The notes under the pieces: generated by a model
Told to the model about the DNA's origin: nothing
The model's database searches: none
The model's input: only the letters and a program-made list of their open reading frames with translations
Shown: positions 9,062-17,484 of the stretch, one piece after another
Position numbering within the stretch: the first letter of the stretch is position 1
Layout: every line of letters starts with the position of its first letter
Assembly: GCA_025548565.1 (NCBI GenBank)
Contig: JAJLPB010000001.1
Span: 124,001-188,000 of the forward strand
Source of the DNA: Rugamonas sp. A1-17
Lineage (GTDB): Bacteria; Pseudomonadota; Gammaproteobacteria; Burkholderiales; Burkholderiaceae_D
Direction: 5' to 3'
DNA length: 64,000 bases
Made by a program: the position numbers and the translations under genes

Positions 9062-9536
9062 TGCGAAAATTCTTGCCAAGGCACGCTTGGCATTGGATCG
9101 CGGCGACATTTCGGAGGCATCTCAACTGCTCGCCCCTTTGGTGGCCAGCGCTGATCCTGAGGCTTTGTTTCTTGCGTCCACCTTTAGTTCGGTCGACGAG
9201 GAGTCGGACGAGCAATTTGAAGAGAGGAGTATTCGCTTCTTGAAGAAGTCTGCCGAGCTGGGTTATGCGCCGGCTTTATACGCCCTCGGCGTTTGCTACG
9301 ATAGCGGAGATTTGGTGGGCAAGGACGAACTCAAGGCGGGGTATTTTTTTGAGTGCGCGGCCAAGCTGGGTTATCCCAAGGCGAAATTCGAACATGGCCG
9401 CAATCTCTATTACGGCTCACACGGGTTCGATAAGAAATCCCAGCTGGGGTGGCAGCTGGTCCAGGACGCCGCGAATGAACATGTGGAGGACGCAAAGGAA
9501 TTCATCCGGAACTTCGCGCCTCCACAAAGAACATAA
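9054..9536 (+). CDS. Sel1-repeat protein
   Basis: 160 residues from ATG 9054, which lies inside the end of the previous gene. At least two Sel1-like helical repeats are visible: AELGYAPALYALGVCYDSG and AAKLGYPKAKFEHGRNLYYG. An N-terminal region (ARLALDRGDISEASQLL) adds TPR-like helices. There is no signal peptide, so it should be cytosolic. Sel1/TPR proteins mediate protein contacts and often appear as immunity or adaptor proteins beside toxin genes. The overlap with the Cys-rich upstream gene fits such a pair but does not prove it. Confidence 0.75.
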   Translation: MDNAKILAKARLALDRGDISEASQLLAPLVASADPEALFLASTFSSVDEESDEQFEERSIRFLKKSAELGYAPALYALGVCYDSGDLVGKDELKAGYFFECAAKLGYPKAKFEHGRNLYYGSHGFDKKSQLGWQLVQDAANEHVEDAKEFIRNFAPPQRT

Positions 9537-9541
9537 AGTTC

Positions 9542-9832
9542 CTACTTACGCTGGTCCGGCGGTGGCGGCGGCATGCCGCCTTCAGGGACTGCCACCACGC
9601 CTTCACGCATCCTCTTGCAGACGCCTTTGACGTCCTCGCCGCGCCGGCCCTTGAAGGTGACCTTGACGCCTTCGGCCTTGCCCTTGCAGGCGTCGATCGC
9701 TTCCTGCGGCGGGCCGCGCTTGCCGTCGTGCTGCGGCGGCGGTGGCTGGTTGGCGTTTTGCGCAGAGGCGCTCACTGCGGCGCCCGCCAGCATGGCCAGC
9801 ACCAGGCTGCGTGGGAATATGCTCATCTTCAT
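9542..9832 (-). CDS. Small exported Pro-rich protein of unknown function
   Basis: 96 residues with a clear signal peptide (residues 1-24, cleavage after SASA). The mature part has a Pro-rich segment (NQPPPPQHDGKRGPP), a core with two cysteines (AIDACKGK and GVCKRMREG, likely a disulfide), and a Pro-rich tail. It is probably periplasmic. It ends 5 bases from the convergent Sel1 gene and starts 3 bases after the phosphofructokinase stop, so it may be co-transcribed with that gene. I do not recognise the family. Confidence 0.65.
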   Translation of the reverse strand: MKMSIFPRSLVLAMLAGAAVSASAQNANQPPPPQHDGKRGPPQEAIDACKGKAEGVKVTFKGRRGEDVKGVCKRMREGVVAVPEGGMPPPPPDQRK

Positions 9833-9835
9833 CTC

Positions 9836-11050
9836 CTATTTTTTCAGAATTTTTTCCACCGGCGACGGCCGCAGGCGGAAGGCGTCGGGCATGCCGGAAC
9901 CCAGCAACGGGCGCAGGTACAGCCTGAACGCGTCGGTTACGTCGGTGCCGCTGGCGCTGATGAACTCGTCCTCCATCACTCGCGTCTTGCCGGCCACGTC
10001 GGCCAGCGCCATCAGCTCGTAGTCGACCGAGTAAAAGCCGGTGCGCTTGATCGCCACCGAGCCGTCGCGCCCGCCCCACATGGCGAACTGTACCGCTTTT
10101 TCGCCGACCTCGCGCGCCTCGCGCTGGTCCACGTCCGACACGCAGCCGATGAAGGAGCGTTGCAGGTAGCCGAAGGTGTCGCCGCGCACGCGCTTGATGC
10201 CCAGCTTGGCCTTGATCTCGTCGCACAGCAGGTCGGCCAGCGCGCCCGTGCCCGACAGCTGCACGTTGCCGTGCGCGTCGCGCTCGACCTCCTTGGCCAG
10301 CAGGCTGGCGATCGGCTCGCCCGACGCGTCATGGATGCCCTCGGACACGGCGATCACGCAGCGGCCGTAGCGCGCGTAGGTGGCCTTGACGTCGGCCAGG
10401 AACCGCTCCAGCGAGAACACGCGCTCGGGCAGGTAGATCAGGTGCGGGCCGTCGTCCGGGAACTTCTTGCCCAGCGCCGAGGCGGCCGTGAGGAAGCCGG
10501 CGTGGCGGCCCATCACCACGCCCACGTACACGCCGGGCAGCGAGGCGTTGTCCAGGTTGGCGCCGGCAAAGGCCTGCGCGACAAAGCGCGCCGCCGACGG
10601 GAAGCCCGGCGTGTGGTCGCTGCCGACCAGGTCGTTGTCGATGGTCTTGGGGATGTGGATGCAACGCAGCGGATAGCCAGCCTGCTGCGCCTGCTCGCTG
10701 ACGATGCGCACCGTGTCGGACGAGTCGTTGCCGCCGATGTAGTAGAACTGCTCGATCTCGTGGGCGCGCAGGACCTTGAAGATTTCCGTGCAATAGGCCA
10801 GGTCCGGCTTGTCGCGCGTCGAGCCCAGCGCCGACGACGGCGTGGCCGCCACCAGCTCCAGGTTGTGGCTGGTCTCGCGGGTCAGGTCGACCAGGTCCTC
10901 GTTGATGATGCCGCGCACGCCGTGCAGCGCGCCGTAGACGCGGGTGACGTCGCGGAAGCGGCGCGCCTCCAGCACCACGCCCGCCAGCGACTGGTTGATG
11001 ACGGCGGTGGGACCGCCTCCCTGTGCGACCAGAATTTTTCCCGACGACAT
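9836..11050 (-). CDS. 6-phosphofructokinase, probably pyrophosphate-dependent
   Basis: A 404-residue cytosolic enzyme that phosphorylates fructose 6-phosphate to the 1,6-bisphosphate. It begins MSSGKILVAQGGGPTAVINQ, the phosphofructokinase phosphate loop, with a GGAG ribosome site. The active site reads YIGGNDSSDT and then PKTIDNDL. ATP enzymes normally have Gly at the fourth position of GGDGS and Gly in PGTIDND; Asp in the first and Lys in the second are the signature of PPi-dependent enzymes. Asn replaces the usual first Asp (GGNDS), which as I recall occurs in a PPi-type subgroup. Later glycolytic genes (pgk, pyk, fba) are in the same window. Donor assignment is inference from these residues. 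Confidence 0.85.
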   Translation of the reverse strand: MSSGKILVAQGGGPTAVINQSLAGVVLEARRFRDVTRVYGALHGVRGIINEDLVDLTRETSHNLELVAATPSSALGSTRDKPDLAYCTEIFKVLRAHEIEQFYYIGGNDSSDTVRIVSEQAQQAGYPLRCIHIPKTIDNDLVGSDHTPGFPSAARFVAQAFAGANLDNASLPGVYVGVVMGRHAGFLTAASALGKKFPDDGPHLIYLPERVFSLERFLADVKATYARYGRCVIAVSEGIHDASGEPIASLLAKEVERDAHGNVQLSGTGALADLLCDEIKAKLGIKRVRGDTFGYLQRSFIGCVSDVDQREAREVGEKAVQFAMWGGRDGSVAIKRTGFYSVDYELMALADVAGKTRVMEDEFISASGTDVTDAFRLYLRPLLGSGMPDAFRLRPSPVEKILKK

Positions 11051-11102
11051 GCGCGCTCCTCCGTAGACGTTGAACAGGCCTGCCGCAACTATAGCGCGAC
11101 TT

Positions 11103-13085
11103 TCAGCGCGCGCCGATATTCTTGTCGAGGAATTTCTCCACCCTGGTCCAGAAGTCGATGCGGTTCTTCGGCAGCGCCCAGCCGTGGCCTTCCTCCGGAT
11201 ATTCGATCCACTCGACGTGCGGATTGCCGGCCTTGACCGCGTCGTAGAACTTCAGCCCGTGGTTGAGCGGCACCCGCACGTCGGCGCCGCCATAGGCCAG
11301 CAGCAGCGGCTGCGTCACGCGCGCCGCCTGCCGCAGCGGCGAGGTGGCCTGCAGCTGCGCCGCGTCCTTGACCCGGTCGCCGATCAGCGCCGGCATGCCG
11401 TACTGTTTCCAGCCCTGCGGCAGGTCGGAGGCGTAGCGCCAGCCGCTGTCGTACAGCAGGTCGATGTCGGTCACGCCCACCCAGTCGATGCCGCACTGGT
11501 ACAGGTCGGGATCGTTGATCAGGCCCATCAGCGTGGCGTAGCCGCCGTAGCTGGCGCCGGCGATGCAGACGCGCCTGGCGTCGGCCGTGCCCTGGGCGAT
11601 GGCCCAGCGCGTGCCGTCGGCGATATCGTCCTGCATCTTCAGCCCCCATTGCTTCCAACCGGCGCGGAAGTGCGCGTCGCCGAAGCCCACGCTGCCGCGG
11701 AATTCCGGCTCCAGCACCGCGTAGCCGCGCGTGGCCAGGAACTGCGCGTCGGCGTTCCAGTTCCAGCTGCCGCCGCGCATGAACGGGCCGCCGTGCACCA
11801 GCACCACCATCGGCAGGTTCTTGTCGTGCCCGCCCGGCGGCAGGGTCAGCCAGGCTGGGATGTCGAGGCCGTCGCGCGCGGTGTAGTGCACCAGCTCGCG
11901 GCTGCCCATGTCGGCCGGCTTGATCAGAGGCGCCAGGTTGCCGACCTCGCTCATGCGTTTGGTCTCGGTGTTGAACACCAGCGTGCGCAAGGGCTGCTTG
12001 TCCGAATACGATTGCACCAGCATCCACGGCGTCTCCGGCCGGCTGGCCGGGGTGACCAGGTTGATGGTGCCGGGCAGGATGGCGTCCACCGTCTTTTGCA
12101 GCGCCTTCATGCCGGCGTCGAACCAGACCGTGCCCTCGGCGTCGCCGTGCACCCGCACGCCCAGCAGGCGGTTATTGCTGACGATCAGGTGGCCGCGAAA
12201 GTCGAAACCGTCCAGCGTCACGATCGGTTGCTCGGACAGCTTGTTGTGGGCCAGGTCGTAGCGGTACAGCGCGCTGCGGTCGTGGCCGGCGCGGGCGGTC
12301 ACGTACAGCGTGCCGTCCGGGCCGAAGGCCAGCGGATCGAAACCGCCGGCGCCGCCGGTGTAGGCGTTGAAGCTGGCCAGCGTGCGCCACTGGCTGGTGG
12401 CCGGGTCCAGGTAGTGGATGGCCTCGGTGTTGCCGTCCAGCGTCTCGACCAGGCGCGGCTGGCCGTGCTGGTCCAGCAGCCAGCCGCGCGCCACGCCCGG
12501 ATGCTCGACCGCGTGGGTGAGGCCGGTGCGCGTGTTCAGCCGCAGCAGGTCGGACGCGGCCAGGATGCCGGCGCCGCGGATGTCGGCGTCGGTGACGTAG
12601 ACCTCGTCGCTGTCCTGCGCGCCGGGCTGGTCCAGCATGAAGGTGTGCCACGGCAGCAGTTCGCGGCCGCCGTCGCCGTTCTGGAAGAACGGGTTGTTGC
12701 GCTTGGCCAGCTGGCGGAAGCGCTTGCCGTCGCGCTCGACCACGAACAGGCCGGGACCGAAGCGCACGTCGCGCCGGCCGACGCTCTTGTCCACTGTGCT
12801 GAACAGCAGGCGCTCGTTGTTGACCCAATGCGCCTGGCCGATGTCGGTGTCGTTGAACTGCGCCACCATGTGGGCGCTCAGGTCGTTCAGGTCGACCACG
12901 GCCAGGCCGTCGCGCTTGTCGCCGGCGCCGATGAAGGCGGCCAGGTAGCGGCCGTTGGGCGAGAGCACGGCGCCGTTGAACGCGGGGTTGGCGAAGAAGC
13001 TGGCCACGGGCGGCGGCGCGGCCTGCGCGTGGCAGGCGGAGGTCAGCGCGAGCGCGGCCAGCAGCAGCGTGCGCGCCACGCTCAT
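11103..13085 (-). CDS. S9-family prolyl-oligopeptidase-like serine peptidase, copy 2
   Basis: 660 residues from ATG 13085, sharing ATGA with the upstream paralog's stop. A signal peptide (MSVARTLLLAALAL, ending before AQAAPP) predicts export. The first 390 residues form a beta-propeller, the rest an alpha/beta hydrolase domain. GASYGGY holds the nucleophile S512; YGGADVRVP and EGHGWA carry the Asp and His. Such enzymes hydrolyse short peptides after Pro or other residues. It is a close tandem duplicate of the upstream gene, and the overlap implies coupled translation. A longer open frame extends upstream antiparallel to nothing useful; the signal peptide fixes the start. Confidence 0.9.
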   Translation of the reverse strand: MSVARTLLLAALALTSACHAQAAPPPVASFFANPAFNGAVLSPNGRYLAAFIGAGDKRDGLAVVDLNDLSAHMVAQFNDTDIGQAHWVNNERLLFSTVDKSVGRRDVRFGPGLFVVERDGKRFRQLAKRNNPFFQNGDGGRELLPWHTFMLDQPGAQDSDEVYVTDADIRGAGILAASDLLRLNTRTGLTHAVEHPGVARGWLLDQHGQPRLVETLDGNTEAIHYLDPATSQWRTLASFNAYTGGAGGFDPLAFGPDGTLYVTARAGHDRSALYRYDLAHNKLSEQPIVTLDGFDFRGHLIVSNNRLLGVRVHGDAEGTVWFDAGMKALQKTVDAILPGTINLVTPASRPETPWMLVQSYSDKQPLRTLVFNTETKRMSEVGNLAPLIKPADMGSRELVHYTARDGLDIPAWLTLPPGGHDKNLPMVVLVHGGPFMRGGSWNWNADAQFLATRGYAVLEPEFRGSVGFGDAHFRAGWKQWGLKMQDDIADGTRWAIAQGTADARRVCIAGASYGGYATLMGLINDPDLYQCGIDWVGVTDIDLLYDSGWRYASDLPQGWKQYGMPALIGDRVKDAAQLQATSPLRQAARVTQPLLLAYGGADVRVPLNHGLKFYDAVKAGNPHVEWIEYPEEGHGWALPKNRIDFWTRVEKFLDKNIGAR

Positions 13086-15100
13086 CGTTGCGCCCCGGCG
13101 CCGATATTCTTGTCGAGGAATTTTTCGACCCGGGTCCAGAAGTCGAAGCGGTTCTTCGGCAGCGCCCAGCCGTGGCCCTCGTCCGGGTACTCGACCCACT
13201 CGACATCGGGGTTGGTCTGCTTGACCGCCTTGTAGAACTTGGTGCCGTGCGGCAGCGGTACGCGCTGGTCGGCGCCGCCGTAGGCCAGCAGCAGCGGTTG
13301 CTTGATGCGCGCCGCCTGCAGCAGCGGCGACGTGGCCTTCAGCTGCTCGGCATCCTTGACCGGATCGCCCACCAGTTCCGGGATGCCGTACTGCTTCCAG
13401 CCTTCCGAAAAGTCCGACACATAGGCCCAGTGGCCGTCGTGCATCAGGTTGATGTCGGTGACGCCGGCCCAGTCGATGCCGCACTTGTACAGGTCGGGAT
13501 CGTTGATCAGGCCCATCAGCGTGGCGTAGCCGCCGTAGCTGGCGCCGGCGATGCAGATGCGCCTGGCGTCGGCCGTGCCGCGGGCGATGGCCCAGCGCGC
13601 GCCGTCGGCGATATCGTCCTGCATCTTCAAGCCCCATTGCTTCCAGCCGGCGCGGTAGTGGCGCTTGCCGAAGCCGGTGCTGCCGCGGTACTCGGGCTCC
13701 AGTACCGCGTAGCCGCGCGAGGCCAGGAACTGCGCCTGCGGCTCCCACTCCAGGTCGCCGCCGCGGACGTACGGGCCGCCGTGCACCAGCACCACCATCG
13801 GCAGGTTCTTGCCGCCGCCCTGCGGCACGGTCAGCCAGGCCGGGATGTCGAGGCCGTCGCGTGCCTTGTAGTGCACCATGACCTTGTGCGCCATCTGCGT
13901 CGGATTGATGCTCGGATAGCTGGCGCCGATGGCGGACAGCTGCTGGGTGTCGCGGTTGTACAGGAAGCTGCGCGAGGGCCACACGTCGCTGAACGCGCGC
14001 ACCAGCACCCACGGCGCCTGCGGCTGGGTCGGCGGCGTCAGCAGGTTGATGGTGTTGGGCAGCATGGTGTCGACCTTGTCCTGCATCGCCTTCATGGCCG
14101 GGTCGAACCAGACCGTGCCGGCGGCGTCGGTCTTGTAGCGCACGCCGAGGATCTTGTCGCGCTCCATGATCAGGCGGCCGCGGAAGTCGTAACCGTCCAG
14201 CTTGACGATGGGCTCCTCGGAGATGGTGTTGGTGGCCAGGTTGTAGCTGTGGATCGCCATGAGGTCGCTGTGCTTGTTCGTGATCACGTACAGCGTGCCG
14301 TCCGGCCCGAACGCCAGCGGCGTGAAGGCGTTCTTGCCGCCGGTGTAGCTGTCGAAGCCGGTCAGCTTGCGCCATGCGTTGGTGGCCGGATCGCGGTACC
14401 AGACCTCGGTGGTGCGCTCCTTCACGGTTTCCGTCAGGCGCGGCTCGCCCTTGCTGTCGAGCAGCCAGCTCATGCTGTCGCCGGGGCGGGGGACGGTGGT
14501 CGCCACGCGCCCGGTCAGGGTGTTAATGCGCTGCAGGTCGACACGGTCCACTTGGCCGGGGCCGCTGATGCTCATGTTGAGCACGTACATGTATTCCGAG
14601 TCCTGGGCGCCAGGCTGGTCCAGCATATAGGTGTGCCACGGCAGCAGCTCACGCGTCAGCGAGCTGCCCGAGCCGGCGCTGATGAAGGGCTGGCCGTTGC
14701 GCATGGCCAGCTGGCGGAAGTTGCTGCCGTCGCGGTTGATCGCGTACAGGCCGGGCGCGTAGCGCTGGTCGCCCTGGCCCAACTGGTGGTCGGCGGCGGT
14801 GAAGGCCAGCCGTTCGTCGCTGATCCACTGGAAGCGGCCGATGTCGGCGTCGCTGAAGTTGCCCACCACGTTGACCGTGTTCGGCCCCAGCTCCACCACG
14901 GCCAGGCGGTCGCGCTTGTCCTTGGAACCGACCTTGACGGCCAGGAATTTGCCGCTGGGCGAGAGCTGCGCTTCGTTGAATGCCGGATTGCCGAAGAAGT
15001 CTTCGACCGATGGGCGGGACGGCGGCGCGTCGGCGGCCAGGACGGCGTGGAAAGCCTGGCTGGCGGCGAAGGCCAGCAGCAGGAGAGGGCGCAGGTTCAT
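13082..15100 (-). CDS. S9-family prolyl-oligopeptidase-like serine peptidase, copy 1
   Basis: 672 residues from ATG 15100. A start at 15130 is possible, but the signal peptide (MNLRPLLLLAFAASQA) begins at 15100. The propeller is followed by an alpha/beta hydrolase domain from about residue 400 (LPMVVLVHGGPYVRGG). Catalytic motifs are GASYGGY (S521), YGGADQRVP (Asp) and DEGHGW (His). It is periplasmic or secreted. It lies head-to-tail with the downstream copy, and their catalytic regions are almost identical at DNA level (for example 13489-13579 against 11501-11591), pointing to recent duplication or gene conversion. Confidence 0.9.
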   Translation of the reverse strand: MNLRPLLLLAFAASQAFHAVLAADAPPSRPSVEDFFGNPAFNEAQLSPSGKFLAVKVGSKDKRDRLAVVELGPNTVNVVGNFSDADIGRFQWISDERLAFTAADHQLGQGDQRYAPGLYAINRDGSNFRQLAMRNGQPFISAGSGSSLTRELLPWHTYMLDQPGAQDSEYMYVLNMSISGPGQVDRVDLQRINTLTGRVATTVPRPGDSMSWLLDSKGEPRLTETVKERTTEVWYRDPATNAWRKLTGFDSYTGGKNAFTPLAFGPDGTLYVITNKHSDLMAIHSYNLATNTISEEPIVKLDGYDFRGRLIMERDKILGVRYKTDAAGTVWFDPAMKAMQDKVDTMLPNTINLLTPPTQPQAPWVLVRAFSDVWPSRSFLYNRDTQQLSAIGASYPSINPTQMAHKVMVHYKARDGLDIPAWLTVPQGGGKNLPMVVLVHGGPYVRGGDLEWEPQAQFLASRGYAVLEPEYRGSTGFGKRHYRAGWKQWGLKMQDDIADGARWAIARGTADARRICIAGASYGGYATLMGLINDPDLYKCGIDWAGVTDINLMHDGHWAYVSDFSEGWKQYGIPELVGDPVKDAEQLKATSPLLQAARIKQPLLLAYGGADQRVPLPHGTKFYKAVKQTNPDVEWVEYPDEGHGWALPKNRFDFWTRVEKFLDKNIGAGAQR

Positions 15101-15172
15101 AGGCGAATTTGAAATGGACGATGCCGGCACAATAGCACCAAGTTATCAAATCCGCCACGCCGGCTGTGTATC

Positions 15173-17227
15173 TTAAAGTTCCGGCGCGCGGATGTAGTCG
15201 ACCAGCGCGCCGGTCTGGGGCGCCGGCGCCGGCGTCAGCAGGCTGACCGCGACCATCGTCAGCAGGCCGGCCGGCACGCCGAAGATGCCGGCCGAGATGG
15301 GCGCGATGTGGAACCATTGCCCGGCCACGCTGCCGCCCAGCGTGGGATTGGCGTGCAACATGTAGTACAGGCAGACCGCGAAGCCGGTCGCCATGCCGGC
15401 CAGCGCGCCCTGGTAGTTGGCGCGCTTCCAGAACACCGCCAGCACCAGCGCCGGGAACAGCGCCGACGCCGCCAGCGAGAACGCCGCGCCCACCAGCGAC
15501 AGGATGTCGCCCGGCTTTTGCGAGGCGGCGTAGGCGGCGATGAAGGCCACGCCCAGCAGCAGCAGCTTGGAGATGGTCACCCGCTTCTGGGTCGAGGCGC
15601 CGCGGTCGACGATCTTGTAGTAGACGTCGTGCGACAGCGCGTTGGAAATCGCCAGCAGCAAACCGTCGGCGGTCGACAGCGCTGCGGCCAAACCGCCCGC
15701 CGCCACCAGGCCGGACACCACATAGGGCAGGCCGGCGATCTCCGGCGTGGCCAGCACCAGCACGTCGGCGTCGATGGTGATCTCGGCCAGCTGCACCACG
15801 CCGTCGTGGTTGATGTCGCTGATGCTGAACAGCGGATTGGCCTTGTCCACGTTGGCCCAGTACGACACCCAGTTGGGCAGGTGCGCGTAGTCGCTGCCGA
15901 CCAGCGCGTTGTAGATGTCGTACTTGACCAGCACCGCCAGCGCCGGAATGGTCAGGTAGATCAGCAGGATGAAGAACAGCGTCCAGAACACCGACACGCG
16001 CGTCTCGTGCACCGACGGCGTGGTGTAGGCGCGCATCAGGATGTGCGGCAGCGCGGCCGTGCCCAGCATCAGGCAGAACACCAGCGCCAGGAAGTTGTTG
16101 CGCTTGATGTCCGAGGTTTCGGCGTCGCCGGGGTAGGGCGTGGCGTGCGGCGTGATCGGCTCGGCGCGCGCCAGGTTCTGGTCGCGCGCCTCGCTCCAGC
16201 TGCGCGCGGCCTCGTCGGCGTTCTTCGGATAGGCGATCAGCGCGCGCTCGGCGTTGCGGATTTCCAGCAGCGAGGCGTTGTGCAGCTTGACGCGGTCGAG
16301 CTTGCGCTGGAGCTCGATGCGGCCCGCCTCCCACGCGGCCGGCAGCGCGCGCAGGCGGGCGTCGAGCTCGTCGGCGCGCTGACGGAAGATGGCGCGCACC
16401 TCGGCCTCCTTCGGATCGTTCTGCAGCACGTTTTCGCGCGCGCTCAGCTTGGGCAGCAGCTTGCCGTAGGCCAGTTGCGGAATGGGGTTGTCGGTGTGTT
16501 TGCCGGACAGCCAGATGGCCGGCATCAGGAAGGCCACCAGGATGATGATGTATTGCGCCACCTGGGTCCAGGTGATGGCGCGCATGCCGCCCAGGAAGGA
16601 GCAGACCAGGATGCTGGCCAGGCCGAGGAAGATGCCGACCGAGAAATCGACGCCGGTGAAGCGCGAGGCGATCAGGCCGACCGCGTAGATCTGCGCCACC
16701 ACGTAGGTGAAGGAGACGATGATGGTGGCGCAGACCGCCAGGACGCGCACCGCGCGTCCGCCGCGTCCCTCGCCGTCGCCGCCGCCGTAGCGGGCGGCCA
16801 GGAAGTCGGGGATGGTGTACTGGCTGAACTTGCGCAGGTAGGGCGCGATCAGCAGCGCCACCAGGCAGTAGCCGCCGGTCCAGCCCATGATGTAGGCCAG
16901 GCCGTCGAAGCCGTGCAGGTAGAGGCCGCCGGCCAGGCTGATGAAGCTGGCGGCGGAGATCCAGTCGGCGGCGGTGGCCATGCCGTTGAACATGGCCGGC
17001 ACGCGGCGTCCGGCCACATAGTATTCGAGCACGTTGGAGGTGCGGCTCAGCACGCCGATCGACGCGTACAGCACGATGGTGGCGAACATGAACAGGTAGC
17101 CGATCCAGGTGCGCGACATGCCCTCCTGCTCCAGCACCGACAGCGCCACCAGGAAGCAGGCGAAGCCGCCGGCGAACAGCAGGTAGTAGCTGCGCAGGCG
17201 CTGGAAGAAGCTGCGGGAGGCCTTCAC
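15173..17227 (-). CDS. Sodium:solute symporter, VC_2705-like subfamily (large subunit)
   Basis: 684 residues from GTG 17227, whose GTGA overlaps the stop of the DUF4212 gene. The protein has about 13 membrane helices and SSS-family motifs: GMATAADWISAASFISLAGGLY near the N-terminus and ALSTADGLLLAISNAL in the C-terminal half. About residues 242-375 form a hydrophilic insert, predicted helical, between membrane segments. Relatives carry short carboxylates such as acetate or pyruvate with sodium. A DUF4212 small protein beside it is the standard partner. The two-component genes upstream probably control it. Substrate is inference. Confidence 0.9.
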   Translation of the reverse strand: MKASRSFFQRLRSYYLLFAGGFACFLVALSVLEQEGMSRTWIGYLFMFATIVLYASIGVLSRTSNVLEYYVAGRRVPAMFNGMATAADWISAASFISLAGGLYLHGFDGLAYIMGWTGGYCLVALLIAPYLRKFSQYTIPDFLAARYGGGDGEGRGGRAVRVLAVCATIIVSFTYVVAQIYAVGLIASRFTGVDFSVGIFLGLASILVCSFLGGMRAITWTQVAQYIIILVAFLMPAIWLSGKHTDNPIPQLAYGKLLPKLSARENVLQNDPKEAEVRAIFRQRADELDARLRALPAAWEAGRIELQRKLDRVKLHNASLLEIRNAERALIAYPKNADEAARSWSEARDQNLARAEPITPHATPYPGDAETSDIKRNNFLALVFCLMLGTAALPHILMRAYTTPSVHETRVSVFWTLFFILLIYLTIPALAVLVKYDIYNALVGSDYAHLPNWVSYWANVDKANPLFSISDINHDGVVQLAEITIDADVLVLATPEIAGLPYVVSGLVAAGGLAAALSTADGLLLAISNALSHDVYYKIVDRGASTQKRVTISKLLLLGVAFIAAYAASQKPGDILSLVGAAFSLAASALFPALVLAVFWKRANYQGALAGMATGFAVCLYYMLHANPTLGGSVAGQWFHIAPISAGIFGVPAGLLTMVAVSLLTPAPAPQTGALVDYIRAPEL

Positions 17228-17484
17228 GCGCGCTGCTCCGCCGCCGCCGCCCGGTCCAGCTTGCGCATGCGCCAGGCGTACACGGCCAGGATGGCCAGGT
17301 AGGCCAGCGACGCGCCCTGCGCCGCCAGGTAGAACGACAGCGGCCAGCCGAACACGCTCAGGCCGGCCAGCTCGCGGGCGAAGAAGGCGGCGCAAAAGCC
17401 GGTCGCCAGCCAGGCCAGCAGCAGGAGCGCGGTCAGGCGGCGCGTGCGCTCCCAGTGGCGGGCGCGGATCAGGGGCTTATCCAT
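17224..17484 (-). CDS. DUF4212 small subunit of sodium/solute symporter
   Basis: 86 residues with two predicted membrane helices (TALLLLAWLATGFCAAFF and YLAAQGASLAYLAILAVYAW) and the family's motif region FGWPLSFYLAAQGA between them. Proteins of this family (DUF4212, sodium/substrate symporter small subunit) are encoded just before VC_2705-type symporters and are thought to assist them. It overlaps the kinase stop by 8 bases upstream and the symporter start by 4 bases downstream. Confidence 0.92.
   Translation of the reverse strand: MDKPLIRARHWERTRRLTALLLLAWLATGFCAAFFARELAGLSVFGWPLSFYLAAQGASLAYLAILAVYAWRMRKLDRAAAAEQRA

Noticed and set aside
13088..15112. Very long plus-strand open frame opposite the S9 peptidase gene
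   Set aside because: High-GC codon bias leaves the opposite strand open; its predicted residues are His/Gln/Val-rich without any fold, while the minus-strand peptidase is complete.
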